A stretch of 64,000 bases of DNA from positions 39,366-103,365 of the forward strand of contig JACCKY010000012.1 of the NCBI GenBank assembly GCA_014236755.1. Reading direction: 5' to 3'. The notes beneath the pieces are model-generated. The model was not told the origin of the DNA. It did no database searches and was given only the letters and a program-made list of their open reading frames with translations. Below are positions 11,027 to 20,262 of the stretch, piece after piece. The stretch comes from Candidatus Petromonas tenebris. Its GTDB lineage: Bacteria; Bacillota; Clostridia; Peptostreptococcales; Caminicellaceae. Positions within the stretch are counted from its first letter, which is position 1. The number at the start of each line of letters is the position of its first letter. A program made the translations under genes and the position numbers.

Positions 11027-11823
11027 TCTACCAACCTCTTTCGAAGTAAGTTGCTCCAAAGGTCAATGATTACCACCAGTCCTATTAAAAAGAACATAAA
11101 TGTCCAAACCTCATCATACTCTAAATCGGCTAATGATAAATGGATTTGATATCCTAAACCCCCTAAGCCTACAAAGCTCATAATGGCTGAAGAACGAATG
11201 GCACATTCAAACCTATACATTGCATAACTAATCATATCTCCCATGGCAAGAGGTAAATAACCATAAAATAAGGCCTGTAGCTTCGAAGCTCCACTTGATT
11301 TCAGAGCCTCAATAGGTTCCTTCGGAACATCATTGATTATGTCTGCAAAAATTCGGCCTAATGTGCCACCATAGGGAATAGCTAAGGCCAAAATTGCAGC
11401 AAAGGGCGATAAACCAATGGCAGCCACGAATAACCATGCCCAGATCAGTTCATGAATAGCACGCATAAAACCCAATAATCCTCTAAAAAAGCTCATTGAA
11501 AATAGAGTGGTCATCTTACCTGCAGATATAACACCGGATGCCATAATTCCAAAAACAAAAGCAATAAGGATTGCTATTGTCATGCCAGCCACTGCGTATG
11601 TCAAGGTTGTCCATGATGAAGTTATGGCAAGATTTAATATTTCAGGAGATAAATCGGGATGAAAAAAACCATAGGCGATTTGAAGTATAGTAACTCCTCC
11701 TCCCGAATGAAAAAGGTTCGTTCCCCACTCCACAGATAATAAGCTCCAGAAAAAAACTAGGATAAGTCCCAGTGTTAGGAATGTTCTTTTATGAAGGTCG
11801 ATGGAGTGCCTAAGATCTCTCAT
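11023..11823 (-). CDS. phnE: PhnE-type oxyanion ABC transporter permease 1
   Basis: 266 residues, about 6 membrane helices. The permease signature reads EALKSSGASKLQALFYGYLP, followed by FVGLGGLGYQIHLSL, the PhnE pattern. It starts immediately after phnC (1-base gap) and overlaps the next permease by 4 bases. Two PhnE paralogues per system are common in this transporter class. Substrate specificity is set by the binding protein, not by this subunit. Confidence 0.9.
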   Translation of the reverse strand: MRDLRHSIDLHKRTFLTLGLILVFFWSLLSVEWGTNLFHSGGGVTILQIAYGFFHPDLSPEILNLAITSSWTTLTYAVAGMTIAILIAFVFGIMASGVISAGKMTTLFSMSFFRGLLGFMRAIHELIWAWLFVAAIGLSPFAAILALAIPYGGTLGRIFADIINDVPKEPIEALKSSGASKLQALFYGYLPLAMGDMISYAMYRFECAIRSSAIMSFVGLGGLGYQIHLSLADLEYDEVWTFMFFLIGLVVIIDLWSNLLRKRLVE

Positions 11824-11824
11824 T

Positions 11825-12577
11825 TTATTTCAACTCCTCTAAATTATAAAGAGTGAATAAGTCCGCATCAGTTATTTTTTCTACCGGAAGGTCAAAGCAT
11901 ATTTTACCTTCCCTTAATCCGATTATTCGTGTAAAGAATCTTTTAGCATATTCTACGGAATGAAGACTGGCTATAAGAGTTTGATTTTCCTCCTTAACTA
12001 ATTTAATGAGCATTGATAAAATATCTTCAGCACGGGATGGGTCTAAAGAAGATACGGGTTCATCGGCTAGAATTATTTCGGGATTTTGGACCAGTAACCT
12101 AGCTAATGCCACCCGCTGCTGTTCTCCGCCTGACAGATTGGAAGTTTTTTCATAGATTTTATTTGGTATACCTACTCTGTCCAGAGATTTGATAGCAAGC
12201 TCCTTATCTTGGGGAAGAATCAATGATAAAAGAGATTTAAAAAAACCCCATTCGCCTAATCGTCCTGCTAAAACATTATGAATTACCGGTAGCTGCCCCA
12301 CTAAGTCAAACTGCTGACGAATAATTCCTATTTTACGGGAAAGTTGCTTACCTGTAGTATACTTATAACTAGGTATACCATCTATTAGTAATGAACCTTT
12401 ATCAGGCTTAACGGTATTGGCTAGAATATTTAACAAAGTGGTTTTTCCTGCGCCGCTTGGACCCACTAGAGCAACTGTTTCTCCTTTTTTTATACTAAAA
12501 GAAAGGGAAGATAGTGCTGACATCTTCCCAAAGTTTTTTGATATTTCTCTTAACTCAAGTATTTTTTTTGCTTGCAT
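11825..12577 (-). CDS. phnC: PhnC-type oxyanion ABC transporter ATPase
   Basis: A 250-residue ATPase with Walker A GPSGAGKTTLL (about residue 39), signature LSGGEQQRVALARLL, Walker B IILADEPVSSLD and switch SLHSVEYAK. PhnC proteins typically have a short helical region after Walker A with a Q-loop like IGIIRQQFDLV, as here. The ATG has TAGGTGA upstream and follows the binding-protein gene by 13 bases. It powers import by the two downstream permeases. Confidence 0.92.
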   Translation of the reverse strand: MQAKKILELREISKNFGKMSALSSLSFSIKKGETVALVGPSGAGKTTLLNILANTVKPDKGSLLIDGIPSYKYTTGKQLSRKIGIIRQQFDLVGQLPVIHNVLAGRLGEWGFFKSLLSLILPQDKELAIKSLDRVGIPNKIYEKTSNLSGGEQQRVALARLLVQNPEIILADEPVSSLDPSRAEDILSMLIKLVKEENQTLIASLHSVEYAKRFFTRIIGLREGKICFDLPVEKITDADLFTLYNLEELK

Positions 12578-12590
12578 ATACGTTCACCTA

Positions 12591-13478
12591 CTACTTAATT
12601 ATACCTAATTTTTTTGCAACGGATTTAATGGCTTCATAGTTTTCATTTTTGGTTTCAATGAATCTATCAGCCTGGAAAAGCTCCATGATTTCACTTTTTT
12701 CGCTACCAAAGGAAAGTAGAGCCTGCTTTACCTTTTCTTTAGTTCCAACGCCAAATATCTCATCAACATTGTTAATTGTCCAGTTGTAGTCATAATAAGG
12801 TGGTGTCCTGTAAAAAACCTTTACTTTATTTAAATCCACCTTGCCTTCATTTACAGCACTCTCCCATACAGCCTCATTTAAGGCTCCAGCCTGGAAAGCT
12901 CCAGATTCTACAAGTTTCCAAGTTTTATCATGAGAACCAGAGAAGTTTGGCTTCCCATTAAAATCTTTATCAGGATCGATACCTGCCTTGATCAAAAAAT
13001 ATCGAGGCATTAAGTGGCCGGAGGTAGAGTTTTCACTACCAAAGGTAAAGGTTAATCCCTTTAAATTTTCCAGCTTTTCGATATTTAAATCCTTTTGAAC
13101 TATGAAAACAGAATGAAACTGCTCATCTCTAGGTCTTTGAGCAATGGCTTCTGAACCGGGAACTGCACTTCTTGCCTGAACTCCTGTAAGACCACCGAAC
13201 CAACCTAGATGAATATCTCCCCGTTGAAAAGCTGTTACCAAAGCTGCATAATCAATAGTAGGAACATACTCTACCTGTAGGCCTGTCTTTTCACCAATAT
13301 ATTTTGCTAACTCTTCAAAACGTCTGTTTAATTTTGAAGCATTTTGATCGGGTATGGCTCCAATTTTAAATACTGGTTTTTCCTTTTGATTTGCTCCTGC
13401 ATAATTTTCTTTCTGTGAGCAAGCAGTTAAAGAAATTATAATAAGTGCTATTAATAAATATGCTACTATTTTTTTCAT
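12591..13478 (-). CDS. PhnD-like oxyanion-binding lipoprotein (phosphonate, or possibly selenate type)
   Basis: A 295-residue lipoprotein: a hydrophobic leader ending ISLTACSQ gives the lipobox cysteine near residue 20. The mature part has KIGAIPDQNASKLNRRFEEL, the FGGLTGVQARSAVPG segment, and GSENSTSGHLMPRYFL, which is a PhnD-type anion-binding loop. The IPDQ and WFGGLTGVQAR wording recalls the PhnD subgroup that annotation pipelines call putative selenate-binding. That substrate is a family label, not evidence. It is the first gene of a four-gene minus-strand operon, with GGAGGCTATC just upstream of the ATG. Phosphonate, phosphite or selenium oxyanion import are all possible. Confidence 0.85.
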   Translation of the reverse strand: MKKIVAYLLIALIIISLTACSQKENYAGANQKEKPVFKIGAIPDQNASKLNRRFEELAKYIGEKTGLQVEYVPTIDYAALVTAFQRGDIHLGWFGGLTGVQARSAVPGSEAIAQRPRDEQFHSVFIVQKDLNIEKLENLKGLTFTFGSENSTSGHLMPRYFLIKAGIDPDKDFNGKPNFSGSHDKTWKLVESGAFQAGALNEAVWESAVNEGKVDLNKVKVFYRTPPYYDYNWTINNVDEIFGVGTKEKVKQALLSFGSEKSEIMELFQADRFIETKNENYEAIKSVAKKLGIIK

Positions 13479-13615
13479 GATAGGATAGCCTCCTCTATAA
13501 TAATAATTATTATTAGTCGAAATGACATTTTTATTATATAGTTTTCCGATGGGAATTGTAAAATAAAGTTTTTCAATAAAACTTTTTTATCTATAAGATT
13601 TTATTATAGAGATAG

Positions 13616-13762
13616 ATGATTGTTCTATGTATTAATTGCATTGACAATGTTTTTGCTGTTGAAGATCCTAAAACAACTAGAATTGGATACTGTTGCTTGA
13701 TGGAAAAACTAGGTGAAGTCTTTGGCATTGGAGTTTATTTAGGAAATGATAAGTTAACTTAA
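13616..13762 (+). pseudogene. Gene fragment cut off by repeat A2 (pRiA4b ORF-3/DUF-like remnant)
   Basis: A 48-codon frame contains VEDPKTTRIGYCCLMEKLG then EVFGIGVYLGND and stops inside the left end of repeat A2. This pattern (a -DP-T---GYC-VMG-LGEVF-LGVYLG core) resembles the N-terminal region of proteins annotated as plasmid pRiA4b ORF-3-like or DUF-containing, recalled from memory. No ribosome binding site is visible, the upstream part is missing, and the reading frame ends exactly where the repeat begins. I read it as a dead fragment into which or next to which A2 moved. Confidence 0.5.
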
Positions 13763-13935
13763 CTCGCCTCGCTAGTTCCTTATAGATATCCTTCAATAAT
13801 CCTCTTTTGGCTCTGTAGAAGAGCTGTTTTATATAAAAAGATTTAGAGGTAAAAACAGCTCTTCAAAGTTGCTTCGGAGGAAACATTGAAGGATATTTAA
13901 AGTTATACTGTTAGAGTAACTAGCCCAAGAGGTTA
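13754..13935 (+). repeat. Hairpin repeat family A, copy A2 (full length)
   Basis: Runs from TTAACTTAACTCGCCTCGC to CTAGCCCAAGAGGTTAAC. The left half (GATATCCTTCAATAATCC ... GTAGAAGAGCTGTTTT) folds back on the right half (AAAACAGCTCTTC ... GGAAACATTGAAGGATAT), giving one hairpin over nearly the whole element with internal loops. The terminal inverted repeats start with TTAA. Confidence 0.9.
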
Positions 13936-14048
13936 ACTTTAGTACATATTGATACCATAATATACTCTAGATATTTCTAAACAAATACGAATTATTATAT
14001 AGTTAAACTCATAAAAATATGAAACGTGACGAACTAATTTTAAAATTA

Positions 14049-14077
14049 TTGACACAATGCTATGAAAATGATATTAT
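14049..14077 (+). promoter_or_regulatory. Sigma-A-type promoter of pflB
   Basis: TTGACA, 17 bases, TATTAT, followed by TAAAC. It sits about 35 bases upstream of the ZTP aptamer, so the riboswitch would be in the 5' leader. Confidence 0.75.
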
Positions 14078-14111
14078 AAACGTACGCAATATTAATAATA
14101 AATTCATTGAA

Positions 14112-14211
14112 AGGAAATCACATGACTGGCGGAAGTGGAATTGACCACATGGAGTGTGATTTTAAAATATGCCGACCGCCTGGGCTCCAAGTCCGGGCGG
14201 TCTGTTTTTTG
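14112..14211 (+). ncRNA. ZTP (pfl) riboswitch with intrinsic terminator
   Basis: The aptamer shows the two conserved halves of the pfl/ZTP motif: CATGACTGGCGG followed by a short hairpin (GTGGAATTGACCACATGGAG), then a variable linker and the 3' pseudoknot segment GCCGACCGCCTGGGC. The 3' part also forms the terminator stem GACCGCC...GGGCGGTC followed by TTTTTT, so ligand binding and termination are mutually exclusive. ZTP/ZMP signals lack of 10-formyltetrahydrofolate. Placed before pyruvate formate-lyase, the switch would turn on formate production when one-carbon units run short. The motif class was originally named after pfl genes. Confidence 0.93.
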
Positions 14212-14253
14212 TTGAATCCCGGGCTTGGCTAAGAAAGTCGAGGAGGGATTTTT

Positions 14254-16488
14254 GTGTTTAAAAAAGAATGGGCAGGATTCAATGAAGGAAATTGGACTAA
14301 AGAAGTAGACGTTAGGGATTTTATTCAAAAGAATTATACACCCTATGAAGGAGATGAAAGTTTTTTAACGGGAAAATCTGAAAGAACGGAAAAATTGTGG
14401 AATACCTGCAAAAAACTTCTTTCAAAGGAACTTGAAAAGGGAGTTCTCAGTATTGATACAAAAAGCGTTTCTGGAATAAATAGATTTGCTCCAGGTTATA
14501 TAGATAAAGAAAATGAGGTTATAGTGGGGCTACAGACAGATAAGCCCTTAAAGAGGATGATTAACCCCTATGGCGGTATAAGAATGGTAGAATCTGCACT
14601 AGAAGCATATGGATATGAAATGAATAGTAAAATAAATGAAATTTTTAAAAATTATAGAAAAACCCATAACGATGGAGTTTTTGACGTATATACAGAAGAG
14701 ATGAAGAAAGCCAGAACTGCAGGGCTATTAACGGGTCTACCTGACGCCTACGGACGAGGAAGAATAATAGGGGATTATAGAAGGATACCTTTATATGGAG
14801 TAGATTTCCTAATAGAACAAAAAAATAAAGATTATCGAAGTTTAAAGGGACCAATGGACGATGATTTAATAAAGCTGAGAGAAGAAGTAAAGGAGCAAAT
14901 ACGTGCATTAAATGAAATGAAAGATATGGCTAAGTCATATGGTTTCGATATTTCTAGGCCGGCTAAAAATGCAAATGAAGCCCTTCAGTTTTTATATTTT
15001 GGCTATTTAGCAGGAGTAAAGGAAAACAACGGTGCAGCTATGTCCTTAGGAAGGATAAGTACTTTTATCGATATATATTTAGAAAGAGATTTGAATAATG
15101 AAGTAATAACAGAAGTGGAAGCCCAGGAATTAATAGACCAGTTTGTCATAAAGCTTAGAATGGTAAGACACTTGAGAACACCGGAATACAACGAGCTCTT
15201 TGCTGGAGATCCCAACTGGATTACGGAATCTATAGGAGGTATGGGGATAAATGGAAAGACCTTGGTTACAAAGACTTCCTTTAGATTTTTGCATACTTTA
15301 ACAAATCTAGGTCCTGCACCAGAGCCTAATATGACGGTTCTATGGTCTGAAAAACTTCCCGAAAACTTTAAAAAATATTGCAGTAGGATGTCAATGGAAA
15401 GCAGTTCTATTCAATATGAAAATGACGATATTATGAGAAATATTTATGGAGATGACTACGGTATAGCTTGTTGTGTTTCTGCCATGGAAATTGGTAAACA
15501 GATGCAGTTTTTCGGAGCACGGTGTAACCTGGCGAAAGCCCTTTTGTATGGAATCAACGGTGGGATAGATGAAAAAAAAGGGATATTAGTAGTGCCTGAA
15601 ATAGAAAAAATTGAAGATGAAATATTAGATTATGACAAGGTTAAGGAAAATTATTATAAGGTTTTAGAATATGTGGCTGATCTCTATGTAAACACCATGA
15701 ATATAATACATTATATGCATGATAAATATGCCTATGAGGCAGGGCTTATGGCTCTCCACGATACGAAGGTCGGAAGATTTATGGCCTTTGGAGTAGCAGG
15801 ACTATCTGTAGTTGCCGATTCTCTAAGTGCAATTAAGTATGCAAAGGTTAGACCTATAAGAAGGAACGGAATAGTAGTAGATTTTGAGATTGAAGGAGAT
15901 TTTCCCAAATATGGAAACGATGATGACCGGGTAGACTATATAGCGGTAGAGATATTAAAAAAATTCATTAAAGAGCTTGAAAAACATAAAACCTATAGAA
16001 AGGCAAAGCATACATTATCAGTACTGACAATTACTTCAAATGTGGTTTACGGTAAAAAGACAGGTTCTACACCTGATGGAAGAAAGGCGGGGGAAGCCTT
16101 TGCACCAGGTGCCAATCCTATGCACGGTAGGGATGAAAATGGAGCATTGGCGGCCTTAAATTCCGTAGCAAAAATACCTTATACATCTGTTTGTGAAGAT
16201 GGTATTTCAAATACATTCTCCATTGTACCTGAAGCATTAGGGAAGGATGAGCATAGTAAAATATCTAACCTGGTTTCTATATTAGATGGATATTTTATGC
16301 AGGGAGCACATCACTTGAATGTAAACGTGATGAAGAGGGAAGTGCTTTTAGATGCCATGAAGCATCCTGAAAAATATCCCTCACTGACTATAAGAGTTTC
16401 AGGCTATGCAGTTAATTTCAATCGATTGACTAGGGAACAGCAGGCTGAGGTTATAAAGAGAACCTTCCACGAATCTATGTTTAGATAA
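14254..16488 (+). CDS. pflB: Formate C-acetyltransferase (pyruvate formate-lyase)
   Basis: A cytoplasmic glycyl-radical enzyme converting pyruvate and CoA to acetyl-CoA and formate. Of 744 residues, the active-site cysteine pair lies in [13 protein letters not shown] (C406-C407) and the glycyl radical in [11 protein letters not shown] (G717). The adjacent Cys-Cys pair distinguishes true PFL from glycerol or choline lyases. It starts at GTG with GAGGAGGG upstream. It is controlled by the ZTP riboswitch and terminator directly upstream. No activating enzyme (PflA) gene lies next to it: downstream are only decayed fragments. The activase must be encoded elsewhere. Confidence 0.96.
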   Translation: MFKKEWAGFNEGNWTKEVDVRDFIQKNYTPYEGDESFLTGKSERTEKLWNTCKKLLSKELEKGVLSIDTKSVSGINRFAPGYIDKENEVIVGLQTDKPLKRMINPYGGIRMVESALEAYGYEMNSKINEIFKNYRKTHNDGVFDVYTEEMKKARTAGLLTGLPDAYGRGRIIGDYRRIPLYGVDFLIEQKNKDYRSLKGPMDDDLIKLREEVKEQIRALNEMKDMAKSYGFDISRPAKNANEALQFLYFGYLAGVKENNGAAMSLGRISTFIDIYLERDLNNEVITEVEAQELIDQFVIKLRMVRHLRTPEYNELFAGDPNWITESIGGMGINGKTLVTKTSFRFLHTLTNLGPAPEPNMTVLWSEKLPENFKKYCSRMSMESSSIQYENDDIMRNIYGDDYGIACCVSAMEIGKQMQFFGARCNLAKALLYGINGGIDEKKGILVVPEIEKIEDEILDYDKVKENYYKVLEYVADLYVNTMNIIHYMHDKYAYEAGLMALHDTKVGRFMAFGVAGLSVVADSLSAIKYAKVRPIRRNGIVVDFEIEGDFPKYGNDDDRVDYIAVEILKKFIKELEKHKTYRKAKHTLSVLTITSNVVYGKKTGSTPDGRKAGEAFAPGANPMHGRDENGALAALNSVAKIPYTSVCEDGISNTFSIVPEALGKDEHSKISNLVSILDGYFMQGAHHLNVNVMKREVLLDAMKHPEKYPSLTIRVSGYAVNFNRLTREQQAEVIKRTFHESMFR

Positions 16489-16577
16489 CTAACTTTTAAA
16501 TTTCTATGAAACAAAAATAAAATGTTTACGTCTAATAATAAGCAAAGAATAGTGGAGGTGAACTTAAATGGTTCTTG

Positions 16578-17141
16578 ATGGAGGAAGAGCGGGAGGCCAC
16601 ACTTAATGAAAGTCAATATGGATTTTACATTTATATACTTAATGGATATACTTTTAAGGATACTAAGAAGGCAAAAGCTATATAGCAATGGATTATGATC
16701 CTGTTTTCTAATAAAAATGAAATTCTAGACTATATTTTTGAGGTGGAGTTTAGCAAAAGAATACGTTTATTAAATGAACTAAAGAAGAAAAAGATTTCTT
16801 TGAAAGAAAAAATAGCTATTTTCCTAGATAGACACTTTGAGGATTTACAACAAAATCTTGCAAAGGCAATAGTTATAGTGCAAGAAAGCAGAGCTCCCAT
16901 AAAACATAGGCCAGAAGCAATTGAGATTTTTATGGAAAAGATTCCATTGATTTTAAAGGAAATGATTGATAAGGCTATTGAACAAGAAGAAATAAGAAAA
17001 GTAAATTCAAGATTGGTAGCAGATACTATCTTTTATTCTATTCGTGAGATGGCGTTTAATGTTGCGAATGGTTCACAATATGATTTTTTACAGATAAAAA
17101 AAGAATTGTTAAATCTATTTTGGATTGGTTTAAAAAGGTAG
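16578..17141 (+). pseudogene. TetR/AcrR-family regulator remnant lacking the DNA-binding domain
   Basis: The frame 16695-17141 encodes 148 residues starting ILFSNKNEILDYIFEVEF, which matches the junction after the TetR helix-turn-helix (usually GTFYLYFxNKEEIL). A helical ligand-binding domain ending in LLNLFWIGLKR follows. The helix-turn-helix itself is absent. In the same frame upstream, an open stretch beginning MEEEREATLNESQ is closed by an amber codon at 16683, and it does not look like a TetR N-terminus. A good ribosome binding site (GTGGAGGTGA, near 16552) leads only to a 12-codon frame. I judge this a decayed regulator; an expressed C-terminal domain is less likely. Confidence 0.6.
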
Positions 17142-17223
17142 TTAAATAGCTTAATTGCTGTACTCTATACAAAATTTTTAGGTTTGTATTAACAAATTTT
17201 AATTAATAAGGAGGAAATTTATA

Positions 17224-17292
17224 GTGGAAATTATAAAAATGGATCAAATTGAAGGAAAGATAAACAAAAGAGGAGTTTTATTTATTTTATGA
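17224..17292 (+). pseudogene. 22-codon N-terminal fragment, possibly of a cupin protein
   Basis: A GTG with a strong AAGGAGGAA ribosome binding site opens a 22-codon frame (EIIKMDQIEGKINKRGVL, then a stop). The start resembles the N-terminus of small cupin-domain proteins, but the rest of such a gene is absent. It ends 4 bases before the stop of the convergent LysM gene. Likely a deletion relic; the family assignment is weak. Confidence 0.35.
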
Positions 17293-17295
17293 CCA

Positions 17296-17814
17296 TTATT
17301 CAGAAACAGGAATACAAATAACTTCACCAATTAGTAAAGATCTTGGATTTACATTAGGATTTGATTCAATCAGTTCCTCAACGGTTAAGTTAAATCTTCT
17401 AGCAATAGAGTAGAAGGTATCTCCCCGTTTAACAATATATCTTCTGGTTCCTTTAGGACAAGTAACGGGTGGAACTGCCAAAGGTATGCATATGATTTGA
17501 TCTACCATTATTTCATCGGGATCTATACCTGGATTAGCTTCTATCAGATCATCCAAAGAAACGTTAAAAAAGTTTGCTATTTCATTGAGAGTATCGCCGG
17601 GTCTGACTCTATAATAATTTCCCTCAGGACATGGGGGATAGATTCTCTGCATAGGTATGCATATAACTTGCCCTATACGTAGAAACATGGGATCCACAAA
17701 AGGGTTTGCAGAAATTATTGCCGGTACTGTAGTACCGAATCTTCTAGCTAATCTGTATAAAGTGTCTCCAGGTTTTATTCTATAGGGTCTTGTTCTAGGA
17801 GGACATTGTCTCAT
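17296..17814 (-). CDS. Triple LysM-domain protein (spore coat/cortex associated)
   Basis: 172 residues made almost entirely of three LysM repeats, at about 11-55, 67-111 and 126-170. Each has the pattern Y-I/R-V-K/P-GDT followed by A-RF and N-P-ID/NP, ending in GQVICIP-like strands. There is no signal peptide, which fits spore morphogenesis proteins such as SafA-like or CotL-type factors made in the mother cell. LysM binds N-acetylglucosamine polymers such as cortex peptidoglycan. Start ATG with GAGGTGATAT upstream. Monocistronic. Confidence 0.85.
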   Translation of the reverse strand: MRQCPPRTRPYRIKPGDTLYRLARRFGTTVPAIISANPFVDPMFLRIGQVICIPMQRIYPPCPEGNYYRVRPGDTLNEIANFFNVSLDDLIEANPGIDPDEIMVDQIICIPLAVPPVTCPKGTRRYIVKRGDTFYSIARRFNLTVEELIESNPNVNPRSLLIGEVICIPVSE

Positions 17815-18161
17815 TTGTCATATCACCTCTTATTTTTTTATAAAAAGTCCATACTGTATTATATGCAAGAAGGGCCATTGTGTTCCAATGTAAGTATGGT
17901 TTATGATCAGAACAAAGATTGTACTAATTTTGAGAGTTGTCTATCATATGTTTTTATAAAAATAATAAATTGATGGGGGATGTTATCGTGAAATATGATT
18001 TATACAAGATTATAGATAGGAGAGATATCAATTCCATGATATGAATCGTATTGAGAAAACATTAGAGTGTATTTAGGAGAATAGATTTTTGTTACATAAT
18101 AGCTTAAAGATTCATATTATGACAGTAAGATATTTTTAAAGCCAAAAGAGGAGGTGGAAAA
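17815..18161 (+). other. Gap between LysM gene and glgP
   Basis: 347 bases, AT-rich. It should hold the LysM promoter at its left end and the glgP promoter on the right. A GTG with GATGGGGGA upstream (about 17990) opens an 18-codon frame (KYDLYKIIDRRDINSMI) that stops early. I cannot assign it and treat it as a possible relic. A GAGGAGGTGG ribosome binding site precedes glgP. No repeat copy here. Confidence 0.4.
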
Positions 18162-19778
18162 ATGAAGTATTATGGAGAGCTACCTGTCGTAGCATATTTT
18201 TGTATGGAATTTGGCCTTCATCCTTCTTTAAAAACCTATGCAGGAGGATTAGGAGTACTTGCGGGTGATTATTTAAAGGGTGTAAAGGATTATGGTTATC
18301 CTATAGTTGGGATAGGTATAAAATGGAAGCAGGGTTACACCGACCAGTATATAAATGGGGACGGATGGCCCTACGATCTTTACAAAGACTATAAATATGA
18401 CTTTTTAAAGGATACTGGTGTAAATGTGAAGGTAAAAATTCGTAATAAAGATGTTTTATGTAAGATTTGGAAGGTAGACTGTTTTGGCAATGCTCCGCTT
18501 TTTTTACTTGACACAGATCTTCCTGAAAACGAGGACCGATGGATTACTGAAAAGCTTTATCATGGTAGTGGAGATGATAGAATTGCACAGGAGATAGTTC
18601 TTGGTGTGGGAGGAGTAAGGGCCCTAAGAGCTTTAGGGATAGATGTGGACTTATATCATTTCAACGAGGGTCATGCAGTATTTGCAGGTTTGGAGCTCAT
18701 AAGAGAAAAGATGTCTAGAGGAGCATCTTTTGAGGAGGTTCTTGCAGAATCCAGAAAACAAATTGTATTTACTACCCATACTCCTGTTATTGAAGGAAAT
18801 GAGTCCCACCCTATAGACAGATTAATGTATATGGGTGCTAATAACGGGATAACAAGGGAAGAGATGATTAAAATAGGGGGAGAGCCCTTCAATATGACAG
18901 TAGCAGCCCTTAGACTTTCACATATTTCCAATGCCGTATCCCAGCTTCACTGTAAGATTTCCAATGAAATGTGGAAACATGTAGATAACCGCTCAAAAAT
19001 AATAGGAATTACTAATGCAATACATCTACCTACCTGGGTTGATAGTGAAATAATAAAAGCAGCTGAGGAAGATAGAGATATATGGAGTATTCATATGAAG
19101 AACAAAATAGAGCTTATAGAGTTTATAAGAGACAAAGCAGGTGTTAAACTTGAGGAGGAATCATTGCTTATTGGTTTTTCAAGAAGGGCTGCAACATATA
19201 AAAGAGGCGATTTGATATTTAGAGATGAAAACATCATAGGACCTCTTTTAGAAAAAGGAAAGTTGCAGATAGTATTATCAGGCAAAGCACATCCTCAGGA
19301 TAATGGAGGAAAGAAAATTATTGCGGACATAGTTAAAATATCTAAAAAATATCCCGATAGAATTGTTTACTTGGAAAACTATGATATTACTATAGCAAAA
19401 AAACTTGTAAGAGGTTGTGATGTATGGCTGAATAATCCAAGAAGACCTAAGGAGGCCAGCGGGACTTCAGGAATGAAAGCAGCTATGAATGGAGTTCTTA
19501 ATCTTAGCATTCTTGATGGATGGTGGCCTGAGGCTTGTAAGCACCATGTCAACGGATGGCAGTTCGGCGACGGATTTCAAGGCGCAAACGAGCAAGAAAC
19601 AGATAAACATGATTTGGAAGCACTATACCAAGTGTTATTAGAGAAAGTAATACCAACTTATTATAATAATCGGAACAAATGGATAAAAATGATGAGAAAC
19701 AGTATATTGAGTACTAAGGATGAGTTTTCTATAGAAAGGATGCTAAAGGATTATTACAACAAAATGTACATTGTGTAA
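18162..19778 (+). CDS. glgP: Alpha-glucan (glycogen) phosphorylase, short form
   Basis: Phosphorolyses alpha-1,4-glucan to glucose-1-phosphate. At 538 residues it is the short GT35 form found in many Clostridia and thermophiles, not the roughly 800-residue E. coli/muscle form. Visible markers are CMEFGLHPSLKTYAGGLGVL near the N-terminus, FNEGHAVFAGLE, the FTTHTPVIEGNESH segment, and the pyridoxal-phosphate region EASGTSGMKAAMNG with LDGWWPEA. A terminator follows. It heads the glycogen cluster but is separated from glgB by 484 bases, so it is probably its own transcript. Confidence 0.93.
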   Translation: MKYYGELPVVAYFCMEFGLHPSLKTYAGGLGVLAGDYLKGVKDYGYPIVGIGIKWKQGYTDQYINGDGWPYDLYKDYKYDFLKDTGVNVKVKIRNKDVLCKIWKVDCFGNAPLFLLDTDLPENEDRWITEKLYHGSGDDRIAQEIVLGVGGVRALRALGIDVDLYHFNEGHAVFAGLELIREKMSRGASFEEVLAESRKQIVFTTHTPVIEGNESHPIDRLMYMGANNGITREEMIKIGGEPFNMTVAALRLSHISNAVSQLHCKISNEMWKHVDNRSKIIGITNAIHLPTWVDSEIIKAAEEDRDIWSIHMKNKIELIEFIRDKAGVKLEEESLLIGFSRRAATYKRGDLIFRDENIIGPLLEKGKLQIVLSGKAHPQDNGGKKIIADIVKISKKYPDRIVYLENYDITIAKKLVRGCDVWLNNPRRPKEASGTSGMKAAMNGVLNLSILDGWWPEACKHHVNGWQFGDGFQGANEQETDKHDLEALYQVLLEKVIPTYYNNRNKWIKMMRNSILSTKDEFSIERMLKDYYNKMYIV

Positions 19779-19806
19779 AAGCGGTTTAACCGCTTTTTTC
19801 TTTTTT
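19777..19806 (+). terminator. Terminator after glgP
   Basis: AAAAGCGGTTTAACCGCTTTTTT, a GC-rich stem directly after the glgP stop with a long T tract. Confidence 0.9.
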
Positions 19807-19963
19807 TATATTTAACATTTTAACAATGATATAGCAAAATTGGAAACGTTTTACTATGAAATAGTATGTATAATATTTTGCTTCAATAATATAATGTGAA
19901 GAAAGGAAGTCCCTTTAGTCTAGATAAAGCAAAATCAATAAAAAAATACATATGAATAAATAT

Positions 19964-20150
19964 TATAGATAGACAACTCTAAGATTTAATTTATATTACT
20001 CTAGGGATTTTGAGGTTTCCTTCTGAGTGATTTTGAAGCATTTGTTGCTACTTCTGTCTTCTTTTATTTAAAAAAGCAACAAATCTTCACATGAACCAGA
20101 AGGATTCTCAAAATCCTAATAAATTTAACCTTGAACTTTGTTATCTATAG
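19964..20150 (-). repeat. Hairpin repeat family B, copy B1 (inverted orientation)
   Basis: Read on the minus strand it begins CTATAGATAACAAAGTTCAAGG and continues TAGGATTTTGAGAATCCTTC. It passes a centre TTGTTGCT...AGCAACAAA, then CTTCAAAATCACTCAGAAGG, and ends TTGTCTATCTATA. Nearly the whole element pairs with itself. The ends TATAGATA / TATCTATA form terminal inverted repeats. It lies in the glgP-glgB gap; the remaining bases show only an AT-rich promoter-like region before glgB. Confidence 0.88.
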
Positions 20151-20262
20151 ATAATATACTTTAGATTTAAAGCTAAAGGGTGATTTTTTAATAATGAACA
20201 ATTTAAAAAATATTTTGTAGTCTATAAATAAGACTGACATGAAAAACAAAGGGGAATTAGAG

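Noticed and set aside
13754..13935. Repeat A2 as a rho-independent terminator
   Set aside because: It forms a hairpin but has no T tract, has terminal inverted repeats, and occurs at many unrelated loci.
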